64,000 nucleotides of DNA from Thalassobacillus sp043497085 (GTDB taxonomy: Bacteria; Bacillota; Bacilli; Bacillales; Halobacillaceae): NCBI GenBank assembly GCA_043497085.1, contig JBIEKI010000002.1; one strand, given 5' to 3'. The notes under the pieces are model-generated. The model did no database searches and was not told the DNA's origin. It saw only the letters and a list, made by a program, of their open reading frames with translations. Position 1 is the first letter of the stretch. Each line of letters starts with the position of its first letter. Shown one piece after another: positions 48,111-56,933 of the stretch. Position numbers and translations under genes: made by a program.

Positions 48111-49382
48111 ATGGTAGCCGATAAGCCAGCAGATGCTGCAAATGATAAGTTGGATGTATTGAAATCCACCCAGTCTGTAATTAGGAAAGCTTTAGATAAA
48201 TTGGGGTATCCAGGTGAAGTGTATGAATTGTTGAAAGAACCCGTCCGGATGATGACGGTGCGAATCCCTGTCAGGATGGATGATGGTTCTATCAAGATTT
48301 TCACCGGATTTAGAGCGCAACATAATGATGCTGTAGGACCGACTAAAGGTGGAGTCCGTTTCCACCCGAATGTCAGTGAAAAAGAAGTAAAAGCACTGTC
48401 TATTTGGATGAGTCTGAAAGCAGGAATCGTGGATCTTCCTTATGGCGGGGGAAAAGGCGGAATCGTATGTGACCCTCGTGAAATGTCTTTCCGGGAGTTG
48501 GAAGGGGTAAGTAGAGGTTATGTCCGTTCAATCAGTCAAATTGTTGGCCCCACAAAAGATATTCCAGCGCCAGATGTATTCACCAACTCTCAAATTATGG
48601 CTTGGATGATGGACGAATACAGCCGGATCGATGAATTTAACAACCCGGGCTTCATTACTGGTAAACCGATTGTGCTGGGCGGATCTCACGGGCGTGAGTC
48701 TGCGACCGCCAAAGGTGTAACTATCTGCATTGAAGAAGCATGTAAAAAGAAAGGAATCGATCTGAAGGGTGCCCGCGTCATTGTTCAAGGATTTGGTAAC
48801 GCAGGAAGCTTTCTGGCTAAGTTCATGCACGACAAAGGTGCGAAAGTAATCGGTATTTCAGATGCTTATGGCGGCCTGCATGACCCGGAAGGACTGGACA
48901 TCGACTACTTATTGGATCGCCGTGACAGCTTCGGTACGGTTACTAACTTATTTAAAAATACGATTACCAATCAGGAATTGCTTGAATTGGAAGGGGATAT
49001 CCTTGTCCCGGCAGCGATTGAGAATCAGATCACCGAAGATAATGCTTATAACATCAAAACACCAATTGTTGTGGAAGCAGCCAATGGTCCGACAACATTA
49101 GAAGCTACTAAGATTTTATCCGATCGTGGAATTCTCTTAGTACCGGATGTTCTGGCATCAGCCGGTGGTGTTACTGTTTCCTACTTTGAATGGGTTCAGA
49201 ATAATCAAGGCTATTATTGGACTGAAGAAGAAGTAGAAGAGAAACTATATAAAGTGATGATCAAAGGCTTTAACAATGTTTACAATACATCCCAGACGAG
49301 ACGTGTCGATATGCGGTTAGCCGCTTATATGGTGGGTGTCCGTAAGATGGCGGAAGCTTCCCGCTTTCGTGGATGGGTATAA
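48111..49382 (+). CDS. gudB: NAD-dependent glutamate dehydrogenase
   Basis: Oxidative deamination of glutamate to 2-oxoglutarate and ammonia. It has 423 residues. PYGGGKGGIVCDP carries the substrate lysine region, PAPDVFTNSQIMAWMMDEYS follows, and VIVQGFGNAGSFLAKF is the NAD-binding GXGXXG. The segment EVKALSIWMSLKAG has no tandem three-residue duplication, unlike the inactive gudB allele of B. subtilis 168, so it should encode an active enzyme. The ATG follows ATAGGAGGTAAACTG. Own promoter and terminator. Confidence 0.94.
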   Translation: MVADKPADAANDKLDVLKSTQSVIRKALDKLGYPGEVYELLKEPVRMMTVRIPVRMDDGSIKIFTGFRAQHNDAVGPTKGGVRFHPNVSEKEVKALSIWMSLKAGIVDLPYGGGKGGIVCDPREMSFRELEGVSRGYVRSISQIVGPTKDIPAPDVFTNSQIMAWMMDEYSRIDEFNNPGFITGKPIVLGGSHGRESATAKGVTICIEEACKKKGIDLKGARVIVQGFGNAGSFLAKFMHDKGAKVIGISDAYGGLHDPEGLDIDYLLDRRDSFGTVTNLFKNTITNQELLELEGDILVPAAIENQITEDNAYNIKTPIVVEAANGPTTLEATKILSDRGILLVPDVLASAGGVTVSYFEWVQNNQGYYWTEEEVEEKLYKVMIKGFNNVYNTSQTRRVDMRLAAYMVGVRKMAEASRFRGWV

Positions 49383-49398
49383 GTTGATTCTGAGTTCG

Positions 49399-49435
49399 AT
49401 ATCTCCTATCATGTTATTGGTAGGAGATATTTTAT
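49399..49435 (+). terminator. Terminator after gudB
   Basis: A perfect 10-bp stem ATATCTCCTA (49399-49408) with TAGGAGATAT (49421-49430), followed by TTTATT. Confidence 0.85.
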
Positions 49436-49443
49436 TGCGATAA

Positions 49444-49551
49444 AGTGCTTGAAGGAGTCATAATCAAAGTATATATTTTTTAAAAATGTATAACTGTGGC
49501 TGGAGAGCTCGGTCGAAAAGTCTCTTCAGTTTTCTTAGTGCTTGAAGGAGT
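49444..49551 (+). repeat. 15-bp direct repeat before ypdA
   Basis: AGTGCTTGAAGGAGT occurs at 49444-49458 and 49537-49551. The second copy supplies the ypdA ribosome site; the first is followed by no reading frame. Confidence 0.6.
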
Positions 49552-49560
49552 GAGAGAGTC

Positions 49561-50538
49561 GTGCAACAAGAAGAAGTGATCATAGTCGGAGCAGGGCCTT
49601 GTGGGATGAGTGCTGCTATTGAACTTAAAGAAAGAGGTATAGAACCACTTTTGATAGAAAAAGGGAACGTCGTCAATTCCATCTACAATTATCCCACTCA
49701 CCAAACCTTTTTCAGCTCCAGTGAAAAGCTGGAAATTGGCGGAGTACCATTCATTACAGAACGACAAAAACCTGTAAGGAATCAAGCCCTTGCTTATTAT
49801 AGAGCAGTAGCCCAACGCAAGCAGTTGCGAGTCAACGCATATGAAAGAGTGACCGAGGTTCAAAAAACAGGCGATACTTTTACCATTCATACAAAAAAGA
49901 ATTCGGGAGAACAAGTGACGTATAAGGCGAAAGATATCATAATTGCCACCGGTTATTACGACCAGCCGAACATGATGGGTATTGATGGAGAAGAATTAGA
50001 TAAAGTGATGCACTATTTTAAAGAAGCACATCCTTATTATGAAAAAGATGTCGTCGTAATCGGAGGGAAAAATTCAGCTGTCGATGCCGCACTGGAACTT
50101 GTAAAGGCAGGCGCGAATGTGACAGTACTTTACCGTGGCGAAGATTATTCCAAAAGCATCAAACCTTGGATACTCCCTGAGTTCGAAGCGCTAGTTAATA
50201 AAGAAATTGTAGCAATGGAATTCTGCGCTGAGGTGAAAGAGATAACAAAAACGGAAGTCATTTATACTTGTGAAGGCGAAGAGTACAGAATAGCTAACGA
50301 TTTCGTTTTTGCAATGACAGGGTACCAGCCGGATCATAGTTTCCTTACGAAAATGGGCGTCGACATGGATGAAAAGACAGGACGACCGTCATTTGATGAA
50401 ACGACCATGGAAACAAATGTACCTGGCATTTATATCGCAGGTGTTATTGCAGCCGGCTATAACAACAATGAAATATTCATTGAAAACGGGCGGCATCATG
50501 GGGAACAGATAGCTGAAGCGATTGCAGCTAAAAAATAG
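49561..50538 (+). CDS. ypdA: Bacillithiol disulfide reductase YpdA
   Basis: FAD/NADPH oxidoreductase that reduces oxidised bacillithiol. It has 325 residues. The FAD motif is VIIVGAGPCGMSAAIELKER (residues ~6-25), the NADPH motif VVVIGGKNSAVDAALELVK lies near 160, and the cysteine of GPCGMS is the conserved YpdA active-site Cys. GIYIAGVIAAGYNNNEIFIE closes the FAD site. The GTG start follows GAAGGAG. The gudB-ypdA order matches B. subtilis. A strong terminator follows. Confidence 0.93.
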   Translation: MQQEEVIIVGAGPCGMSAAIELKERGIEPLLIEKGNVVNSIYNYPTHQTFFSSSEKLEIGGVPFITERQKPVRNQALAYYRAVAQRKQLRVNAYERVTEVQKTGDTFTIHTKKNSGEQVTYKAKDIIIATGYYDQPNMMGIDGEELDKVMHYFKEAHPYYEKDVVVIGGKNSAVDAALELVKAGANVTVLYRGEDYSKSIKPWILPEFEALVNKEIVAMEFCAEVKEITKTEVIYTCEGEEYRIANDFVFAMTGYQPDHSFLTKMGVDMDEKTGRPSFDETTMETNVPGIYIAGVIAAGYNNNEIFIENGRHHGEQIAEAIAAKK

Positions 50539-50539
50539 G

Positions 50540-50585
50540 AGAAGCGGCTGGCTTTCATGTAAAAACCAGCCGCTTCTTTCATTTT
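50540..50585 (+). terminator. Terminator after ypdA
   Basis: A perfect 12-bp stem AGAAGCGGCTGG (50540-50551) with CCAGCCGCTTCT (50566-50577), followed by TTCATTTTG. Confidence 0.85.
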
Positions 50586-50620
50586 GGTGATCGTTTAACA
50601 GCACCTGAAAAAGCCTTTAA

Positions 50621-51592
50621 TCAGTAATCAAACATGGGTGCAAGTTCAGTTGGGTTATTCGTCATCTCGAGAGCGACCATTAGTTTGATTCTTGCCTTAG
50701 GGCCAGTTAATCCATTAGCGAAAATGATTCCAGCTTCTCTTAATTTTCTGCCACCGCCTTCATACGCATAGGTATCCTGGACGATACCCTGGTAGCACCG
50801 GGACACAAGGACAATCGGAATATTCATGTTCAACAGTTTTTTTATAGAGTCTACTGTCGCTGGAGGGAGGTTTCCTTGCCCGAGAGCTTCAATGACCAGA
50901 CCGTCAATATTCGTCTCGCGTAAAGCATCGAACATCGAACCGTCCATACCGGCGTAGGCTTTAACCAGAGCGACATTTTTACTTATCTGCTGAATTGGAT
51001 AAGAATCCCGCCTGCTCAGCTTATGATGAAAAAAGACATCGCGTTTTGTGGTTATGCCAATAGGACCGTATTGTGGACTTTGGAATGTCGCTACATTACT
51101 GGTAGAAGTTTTCGTGACATTTTTAGAGGTATGAATTTCATCGTTCATCACCACCAGCACACCTTTGTCCTGAGCCTCGTCACAGGTGGCGACACGGATA
51201 GCAGTCAAAAGGTTATAAAGGCCATCGGCGCCGATTTCATTACTGGAGCGCATAGCTCCTGTCATAACCACCGGTCTTCTAGTCTGAAGAAATAAATCTA
51301 AAAAGTAAGCTGTTTCTTCTAAGGTGTCTGTACCGTGGGTAATGACTATCCCATCAATATTCTTAGAAGCAAGCTTTTCATGTATTCTTCTTCCTAGTTG
51401 CAGCATGTGTATAGGGGTCATATGGGGAGAGGGGATATAGAATAGCACCTCGTCCTCGATCTCCGCTACATTACCCAGCATATCATTCAGTTCCTGTAAG
51501 GGATGACGGCCGTCTGTATTGACTTCTCCTGTAGCTTTATCTTCTTTCATCGAAATAGTTCCGCCTGTATGGATTATCATAATCCGTTTCAT
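50621..51592 (-). CDS. ansA: L-asparaginase
   Basis: Hydrolyses asparagine to aspartate and ammonia. It has 323 residues of the type I cytosolic class. HTGGTISM near residue 10 holds the nucleophilic Thr, and ITHGTDTLEETAYFLDL carries the second Thr-Asp pair; VMTGAMR follows. There is no signal peptide. The frame opens at 51601, but AGGTGATAACT is spaced for the ATG at 51592 (MKRIMIIHTGG). It is transcribed opposite to ypdA and prsW. Confidence 0.94.
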   Translation of the reverse strand: MKRIMIIHTGGTISMKEDKATGEVNTDGRHPLQELNDMLGNVAEIEDEVLFYIPSPHMTPIHMLQLGRRIHEKLASKNIDGIVITHGTDTLEETAYFLDLFLQTRRPVVMTGAMRSSNEIGADGLYNLLTAIRVATCDEAQDKGVLVVMNDEIHTSKNVTKTSTSNVATFQSPQYGPIGITTKRDVFFHHKLSRRDSYPIQQISKNVALVKAYAGMDGSMFDALRETNIDGLVIEALGQGNLPPATVDSIKKLLNMNIPIVLVSRCYQGIVQDTYAYEGGGRKLREAGIIFANGLTGPKARIKLMVALEMTNNPTELAPMFDY

Positions 51593-51678
51593 AGTTATCA
51601 CCTGCTTTTTCTAATGTTCCGTTTCTTTCCTTTCCATGATACGATTAAATCACCTGGATGGAAAGTGAGGAGCAATCG

Positions 51679-52347
51679 ATGATATCCCTTCTTACACTGG
51701 CCCTTGCCCCTGTGGCAGCCATTATGACGTTCATTTATTTCAATAAACGGATAGAATTAGAGCCGCTCCCATTGATATTTCGTACTTTCATGCTAGGAGC
51801 GCTCCTAGTATTTCCGATCATGTTCATACAATATGCGTTTAATGTTGAAGGACTCTTGCAATCTCCCTATTCCCGATCATTTATCTTAGCAGGGTTGCTT
51901 GAGGAATTTTTAAAATGGTTTATTTTTTTATTTGCTGTTTATCAGCATAGAGAATTCGACCATCCTTATGATGGTATCATCTATGGGGTGGCAATCAGCC
52001 TTGGTTTCGCAACGGTGGAAAATATCATCTACCTCTTAGCGAACGGTGCCCAATATGCTTGGGGGAGGGCAATATTCCCTGTATCCTCTCATGCATTGTT
52101 CGGCATATTAATGGGCTACTATATTGGAAAAGCTAAGTTTAACACATCTCATAAAAAAATGTGCCTCTTGCTTGCTTTATTGATACCGGTCGGTTTACAT
52201 GGATTATATGATATGATTCTTTCCACAACCGCAAGTGCCTGGATTTATCTTATGATTCCTTTTATGGCGGTACTTTGGTATATCGGAATACGGAAGATCA
52301 ATCTGGCTAATCACAATTATCCAAATGTCCATACTAAAGCTGAATAA
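51679..52347 (+). CDS. prsW: Site-1 protease PrsW
   Basis: Polytopic glutamate-type membrane protease that starts proteolytic release of the sigma factor SigW from RsiW in B. subtilis. It has 222 residues and about seven helices. The conserved EE of GLLEEFLKWFIF (near residue 75), EFDHPYDGIIYGVAISLGFATVENIIY (in parts) and the PVSSHALFGILMGYY histidine motif are intact. The frame opens at 51658, but GTGAGGAGC points to the ATG at 51679. No sigW or rsiW is in the window. Confidence 0.92.
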   Translation: MISLLTLALAPVAAIMTFIYFNKRIELEPLPLIFRTFMLGALLVFPIMFIQYAFNVEGLLQSPYSRSFILAGLLEEFLKWFIFLFAVYQHREFDHPYDGIIYGVAISLGFATVENIIYLLANGAQYAWGRAIFPVSSHALFGILMGYYIGKAKFNTSHKKMCLLLALLIPVGLHGLYDMILSTTASAWIYLMIPFMAVLWYIGIRKINLANHNYPNVHTKAE

Positions 52348-52381
52348 AGAATAACTTCCCGAAAAACCATGTACTCAACAG

Positions 52382-52728
52382 GAGGCCACTGAAAAACTGA
52401 AGATCTATGAAAGATAGAATGTTAAAAAAGCGGTCTGTTTGGAATTTAATTTCCATACAGACCGCTTTTCGTCTAATTTCAAGAGATTTGTCCTTTCATT
52501 GAAGGTATCGCTGGTTTGAAAGGCGAGTTGCTTTGTATGCTCTTCTAATTTCAGGCTAACCGAATAACTCTTGGAGAAAATCACTTTTTTAGGTGGGCCT
52601 TGTTGATGCCACGATGAGCGGTCGGTGGTGACGCCCGCGGCAAGCATCCACCGACAAGCGATTCGTGAGAATCAACAACAAACTTTAACAGCTCCTTTAA
52701 ATTAAGAAAGGACTTTTTCAGTGGCCTC
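52382..52728. mobile_element. MITE-like element with 8-bp target duplication
   Basis: A 347-bp non-coding element ends in the perfect 15-bp inverted repeat GAGGCCACTGAAAAA (52382-52396) and TTTTTCAGTGGCCTC (52714-52728). It is flanked by an exact 8-bp direct repeat CTCAACAG (52374-52381 and 52729-52736), as left by transposition. It contains a 13-bp stem terminator-like hairpin (52426-52469) and a nested GC-rich inverted repeat (TTGTTGAT...GTCGGTGG near 52600-52625 with CCACCGAC...ATCAACAA near 52648-52678). There is no transposase, so it must have been mobilised in trans. It fills most of the gene-free 52348-52910 stretch. Confidence 0.8.
52426..52469. terminator. Hairpin within the MITE, likely ends prsW transcripts
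   Basis: AAAAGCGGTCTGT (52426-52438) with ACAGACCGCTTTT (52457-52469), continued by TGGAA/TTCCA. A-rich and T-rich flanks allow function on both strands. Confidence 0.75.
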
Positions 52729-52910
52729 CTCAACAGGCATGGTTTTTGAATTCGAAACTCATGTCACATATTAATTCTAACAAGCGTCTGTTGTCTGGCA
52801 GATATGTAAGATGTTAGCACCAGCGTTATTTTAATGCATAAATCCTGATTAGATTCAAAAGATATCAATAGCATTAATGAATAAATGAGTCCAGGAGGCG
52901 AGAACAAGTA

Positions 52911-53747
52911 ATGATCATAAAGCGGTCGATTTTTTATACAGCTTTATCGGTATTGTTGGCAGGAGGATTAGTAACAGCCTTTCCAAGCGAACCAGCAGAG
53001 GCTTTTTCCAATCAAGTGATTCAGCAGGGGGCTGTGGGAGATGACGTTATTGAGCTGCAAGCAAGGCTACAGTATCTAGGTTTTTACAATGGAAAGATTG
53101 ATGGTGTTTTTGGTTGGGGAACTTACTGGGCTCTGCGAAACTTTCAATATGAGTTCGGTATGGAAATTGATGGCTTGGCAGGCCAGACAACAAAACAAAA
53201 ACTAGTGAATGCCACCAAGTATGATGAAGGTTTTGTAAAAGAACAGATTAGGCAAGGAAAGGATTTTTCCTATTATGGCGGTGTGCCTAAAGAACAACAA
53301 GTCAAAAAAAAGCCGCAAAAGCAAAATCAACAGGGGAATCAGCAACAAGCTGAAGGGCCTAGTAATACTGCAGTAAATGTTCCAAATGGTTTCTCCCAAA
53401 ATGATATTCAATTGATGGCTAATGCTGTTTATGGAGAAGCGCGAGGAGAACCTTACGTCGGACAGGTAGCAGTGGCGGCCGTAATTTTAAATCGTGTCAA
53501 CAGCTCAACTTTCCCTAATACAGTAGCAGGTGTAATTTTTGAACCTAGGGCTTTTACAGCTGTCGCTGATGGTCAAATATGGCTTACCCCCAATGAGACG
53601 GCCAAGCGGGCAGTCATGGATGCGATAAATGGATGGGATCCATCCAGTGAAGCGATTTATTATTTCAACCCTGACACAGCCACTTCTGGGTGGATATGGA
53701 GCAGACCTCAAATCAAAAAAATCGGTAAACATATTTTTGCGAAATAG
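52911..53747 (+). CDS. sleB: Spore cortex-lytic enzyme SleB
   Basis: Lytic transglycosylase that degrades the spore cortex during germination. It has 278 residues: signal peptide ~1-31, a peptidoglycan-binding domain (~38-100, VGDDVIELQARLQYLGFY then DGVFGWGTYWALRNFQ), a Gln/Lys-rich linker (~128-150) and the hydrolase domain (~160-278, VYGEARGEPYVGQVAVAAVI with the catalytic Glu). The ATG follows CAGGAGGCGAG. It is in an operon with ypeB, its stabilising partner. SigG control is expected from the family; only a weak GCATA element (52836-52840) was seen. Confidence 0.94.
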   Translation: MIIKRSIFYTALSVLLAGGLVTAFPSEPAEAFSNQVIQQGAVGDDVIELQARLQYLGFYNGKIDGVFGWGTYWALRNFQYEFGMEIDGLAGQTTKQKLVNATKYDEGFVKEQIRQGKDFSYYGGVPKEQQVKKKPQKQNQQGNQQQAEGPSNTAVNVPNGFSQNDIQLMANAVYGEARGEPYVGQVAVAAVILNRVNSSTFPNTVAGVIFEPRAFTAVADGQIWLTPNETAKRAVMDAINGWDPSSEAIYYFNPDTATSGWIWSRPQIKKIGKHIFAK

Positions 53748-53760
53748 GTGGTGAGATTAG

Positions 53761-55104
53761 ATGAAAAGATGGATATTGATTACGTTATTAGTTATTGGTG
53801 TAGTAGGAACAGGGGTATGGGGCTATAAAGAACATCAGGATAAAAATGCGGTATTGATCCAGGCAGAAAACAGTTACCAGCGGGCATTTCATGACCTTAC
53901 CTATCATACAGATTTACTTCATGATAAAATCGGGAATGTTTTGGCTATGAATACACAAAAACGCCTTTCACCGGAGCTCGCTCAAATATGGAGGTTGACA
54001 TCAGAAGCGCAGACCGATGTGGGACAGCTGCCATTGACGTTGCTCCCTTTCAATAAAACAGAAGAATTTTTACATGATATCGGTGACTTCAGCTATAAGA
54101 CAGCAATTAGGGACTTGAATAAGGAACCGCTTTCTGATGAAGAAGTAAAAATGTTAGAAAAACTGTATAAACAAAGCGGGACGATTAAAGATGAACTTCG
54201 TAAAGTACAACATACTGTATTAGAAGAAAATCTTCGTTGGATGGATGTCCAGCTCGCATTAGCTACAAATGATTCACAGGGCGACAATACGATTATTGAT
54301 GGGTTTGAAACTGTAGAAAAAAGCGTTGCAGGTTTTGGAGAAGAGAATAATGGCAGCAATATTATCGGAATAGCCGATGAGAATCATGAATTCAAAGGTC
54401 TGGAAGGTGAGAATATCACCGAACAGGAAGCCGGGAAGATAGCTAAAGAAATTTTCAATATTAAAGACGAACAGAAGCTGAATATAACTAAATCAGGTAA
54501 AGGTGCAGATGTCCAAACTTATATGGCCTCCTATCAACAGGGTGATAAAAATGGCTATGCTGATCTTGCTGAGAAAGGCGGTCACCCATTGACAGTAATG
54601 GTCGAAAGACCTGTGCAGGAGGCAAAAATCAGTCTCCATGAAGGAGCTCTAAAGGCTAATGAATATTTAAAGTCCTTTGAATTTCCAGATCACGAACTGA
54701 TTCAAAGCAGCCAGTATGAAAAAGAAGGAGTTTATTCATTTGTCGCCACTCAAGATGGGGTAAGAATTTATCCGGATGCTATTCAGATGAAGATCGCTTT
54801 GGATAATGGGGATATGTTGGGAATGTCTGCAAAAGATTATTTCATGAACCATCAGAAACGGGAAATTAAAGAACCTGCCATTTCGGAAGAAGAAGCCAGG
54901 TCAAGTGTTAATCCGCAAGTGAAAATTCAGGAGCAACATATGGCGATCATTGAAAATGATTTGGCAGAAGAGGTATTGACGTATGAATTCCTAGGTACAT
55001 TAGGTAATAATACCTATCGAATTTTCATCAATGCGGAAGATGGTACAGAAGAAAAAGTAGAGCGGTTGAAGGCTACGGAAATCAAATTTTCACGGGCAGT
55101 TTAA
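53761..55104 (+). CDS. ypeB: Germination protein YpeB
   Basis: Protein needed for SleB stability and localisation in spores. It has 447 residues. An N-terminal anchor helix (about 3-20) precedes the helical YpeB domain (~30-200) and three PepSY repeats (e.g. ENITEQEAGKIAKEIFNI, EGALKANEYLKSFEFPD, ISEEEARSSVNPQVKIQ), thought to inhibit or hold SleB. It lies 13 nt after sleB, and a strong terminator closes the operon. Confidence 0.93.
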   Translation: MKRWILITLLVIGVVGTGVWGYKEHQDKNAVLIQAENSYQRAFHDLTYHTDLLHDKIGNVLAMNTQKRLSPELAQIWRLTSEAQTDVGQLPLTLLPFNKTEEFLHDIGDFSYKTAIRDLNKEPLSDEEVKMLEKLYKQSGTIKDELRKVQHTVLEENLRWMDVQLALATNDSQGDNTIIDGFETVEKSVAGFGEENNGSNIIGIADENHEFKGLEGENITEQEAGKIAKEIFNIKDEQKLNITKSGKGADVQTYMASYQQGDKNGYADLAEKGGHPLTVMVERPVQEAKISLHEGALKANEYLKSFEFPDHELIQSSQYEKEGVYSFVATQDGVRIYPDAIQMKIALDNGDMLGMSAKDYFMNHQKREIKEPAISEEEARSSVNPQVKIQEQHMAIIENDLAEEVLTYEFLGTLGNNTYRIFINAEDGTEEKVERLKATEIKFSRAV

Positions 55105-55106
55105 CA

Positions 55107-55137
55107 GGAAAGGTGGATACTCCACCTTTCCATTTTT
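55107..55137 (+). terminator. Terminator of sleB-ypeB
   Basis: An 11-bp stem GGAAAGGTGGA (55107-55117) with TCCACCTTTCC (55121-55131), 3-nt loop, followed by ATTTTT. Confidence 0.9.
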
Positions 55138-55194
55138 AAAATAATTTGAGATAATTACTATAGACAAAAATCCTAGTCAGAAAGAAGGGTTTAC

Positions 55195-55860
55195 GTGGTA
55201 GAAATAGGAACTCCTGTCACACTTGAATTAATACATACAGATCGTGATCCTCAGGAATTATTTAAAAGTAAAATTGTCGATAAAAAAGGTGATTACCTCT
55301 TTCTTGCTTATCCTGTCGGTGAAAAGACCCGTAAGACAGGGATTTTTCTTGAAGGCACCCAATTTAAGTTAAGTTTTGTCGGTAAAGATAAATCCGTTTA
55401 CCTGTTTGAAACCTCTGTGTTTGCCCGAAAGAAGTTAAAGATTCCAGTGCTGGTATTCTATTTCCCTGGAGACAACGAGATCATAAGGGTTCAAAGAAGA
55501 AAATACGTACGTATTGAAACAGCTGTTGATGTCGCTGTACATAGCAATCAGTCGGTTGGCCCCCCCTTCACAACGATTACGATGGACATTAGCGGTGGCG
55601 GCGCTGCCATCGTTTTGCCAGAAAGCCACCAGCTTAAGCATCAGGAGAATCTGGATTTGATGCTTGTATTCCCAATGAATTCCGGGGATATACGATATAT
55701 TGAAGCAAAAGGGACAGTGGTCCGCATTTTTAAAAATAAAGGGGTGGAGAGGGATATTGCATCCATTGAATTTAGCAGTATCCCGGATAACCAAAGGCAA
55801 ACCATTATCCAATTTTGTTTCGAACGTCAGTTATATATGCGGAAAAGAGGTATACAATAG
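55195..55860 (+). CDS. ypfA: c-di-GMP receptor YpfA (PilZ domain)
   Basis: YcgR-like protein that binds c-di-GMP and in B. subtilis (MotI/DgrA) blocks the flagellar stator. It has 221 residues with an N-terminal YcgR-like domain (~1-90) and a C-terminal PilZ domain (~95-215). The c-di-GMP motifs are intact: QRRKYVRIE (RXXXR) and MDISGGGAAI (D/N-X-S-X-X-G). The GTG start at 55195 follows AGAAAGAAGGG. It lies between ypeB and ypfB as in B. subtilis. Confidence 0.9.
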   Translation: MVEIGTPVTLELIHTDRDPQELFKSKIVDKKGDYLFLAYPVGEKTRKTGIFLEGTQFKLSFVGKDKSVYLFETSVFARKKLKIPVLVFYFPGDNEIIRVQRRKYVRIETAVDVAVHSNQSVGPPFTTITMDISGGGAAIVLPESHQLKHQENLDLMLVFPMNSGDIRYIEAKGTVVRIFKNKGVERDIASIEFSSIPDNQRQTIIQFCFERQLYMRKRGIQ

Positions 55861-55896
55861 ATTTTTCTAATAACTCATAATAAGGAATGAAAAAGT

Positions 55897-56067
55897 ATGA
55901 AGCGAGTGGAAAGAATAATCATGACATTACTTCTGCTGCACGGGGCGCTGCTTATTATTTCGCAATATCTTTTACTGCATACGGAAATAGTATGGAACTG
56001 GCAGCCGGTTCATGATTATTTAGGTGTATTCCGCAGTAGTGAACAGACAAATTTGATAGATTTTTAA
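55897..56067 (+). CDS. ypfB: YpfB family small membrane protein (DUF5359)
   Basis: A 56-residue protein with one hydrophobic helix at about residues 7-27 (TLLLLHGALLIISQYLLL) and a polar aromatic tail (WNWQPVHDYLGVF). The position between ypfA and cmk and the tail motif match YpfB. Function unknown. The ATG at 55897 follows TAAGGAATG. Confidence 0.8.
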   Translation: MKRVERIIMTLLLLHGALLIISQYLLLHTEIVWNWQPVHDYLGVFRSSEQTNLIDF

Positions 56068-56171
56068 GCAAGGTATATGTTATGATTTTGAGGTAGAAAG
56101 TAAATAGTCTAACTAATAAAGAAGCGTAAAAAAACAACTAAAAGACAGGTTGCAGGGAGATAAATAGGAAG

Positions 56172-56206
56172 GGCGCGCTTTCTTGAAGCAGAAAGGCGTC
56201 TTTTTT
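56172..56206 (+). terminator. Terminator before cmk
   Basis: GGCGCGCTTTC (56172-56182) pairs with GAAAGGCGTC (56191-56200), with one bulged G and one G-U pair, followed by TTTTTT. Confidence 0.8.
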
Positions 56207-56237
56207 CCTTGCAGCCGGAGAGCATAACTGTTGGAAA

Positions 56238-56921
56238 GTGGTGAAGGATTTGGGGAATCAATTAGCGATTGCGATAGATGGGCCTGCCGCTGCTGGTAAG
56301 AGCACTGTTGCTAAAAAAGTCGCTCATCAACTGGGGTATATATATATTGATACTGGAGCGATGTACAGGGCTCTGACATGGTGCGCGTTACAAAAAGGAC
56401 TCGACCTGGAGGATGAAGCAAGAATACATCAGCTATTAATGGATTGTGACATTCTTTTGAAAATGGAACAAGACGGACAGCATGTATATGTCAACGAGGA
56501 AGATGTTACCCAGGCGATTCGTACACAGGAAGTTACGAATCAGGTATCGATCGTGGCAAAACATAGAAAAGTGCGAGAAGAAATGGTGCAGCGCCAGCAG
56601 CAGCTTGCAAACAAACGCGGAGTTGTAATGGATGGAAGAGACATTGGCACACATGTAATCCCGGATGCTGAAGTAAAGATCTTCATGATTGCATCTGTGG
56701 AAGAGCGTGCTGAAAGAAGACATAAAGAGAACCTGGAAAAAGGTTTTCCTTCTAATTTAGAAGAGTTGAGGGATGAAATCAGAAGACGCGATGAAATCGA
56801 TTCAAAGCGTGAAGTAGCCCCGCTTCTAAAAGCAGATGATGCAGTGGAAATAGATACTACCTCATTGAGTATCGATGAAGTGGTCGAACAAATCATTGCC
56901 GTAGTTAAAAATAATGGTTAA
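56238..56921 (+). CDS. cmk: Cytidylate kinase
   Basis: Phosphorylates CMP and dCMP. It has 227 residues. The P-loop is IDGPAAAGKST near residue 15, YIDTGAMYRALTW follows, and DGRDIGTHVIPDAEVKIF and RRDEIDSKREVAPL carry nucleotide and lid contacts. The start is uncertain: GTG at 56238 and 56241 follow GGAAAG closely, and TTG at 56250 is also possible. Similarity begins at LAIAIDGPAAAGKS in all cases. plsC follows 12 nt later. Confidence 0.92.
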   Translation: MVKDLGNQLAIAIDGPAAAGKSTVAKKVAHQLGYIYIDTGAMYRALTWCALQKGLDLEDEARIHQLLMDCDILLKMEQDGQHVYVNEEDVTQAIRTQEVTNQVSIVAKHRKVREEMVQRQQQLANKRGVVMDGRDIGTHVIPDAEVKIFMIASVEERAERRHKENLEKGFPSNLEELRDEIRRRDEIDSKREVAPLLKADDAVEIDTTSLSIDEVVEQIIAVVKNNG

Positions 56922-56933
56922 GGAGTAAGTGAT

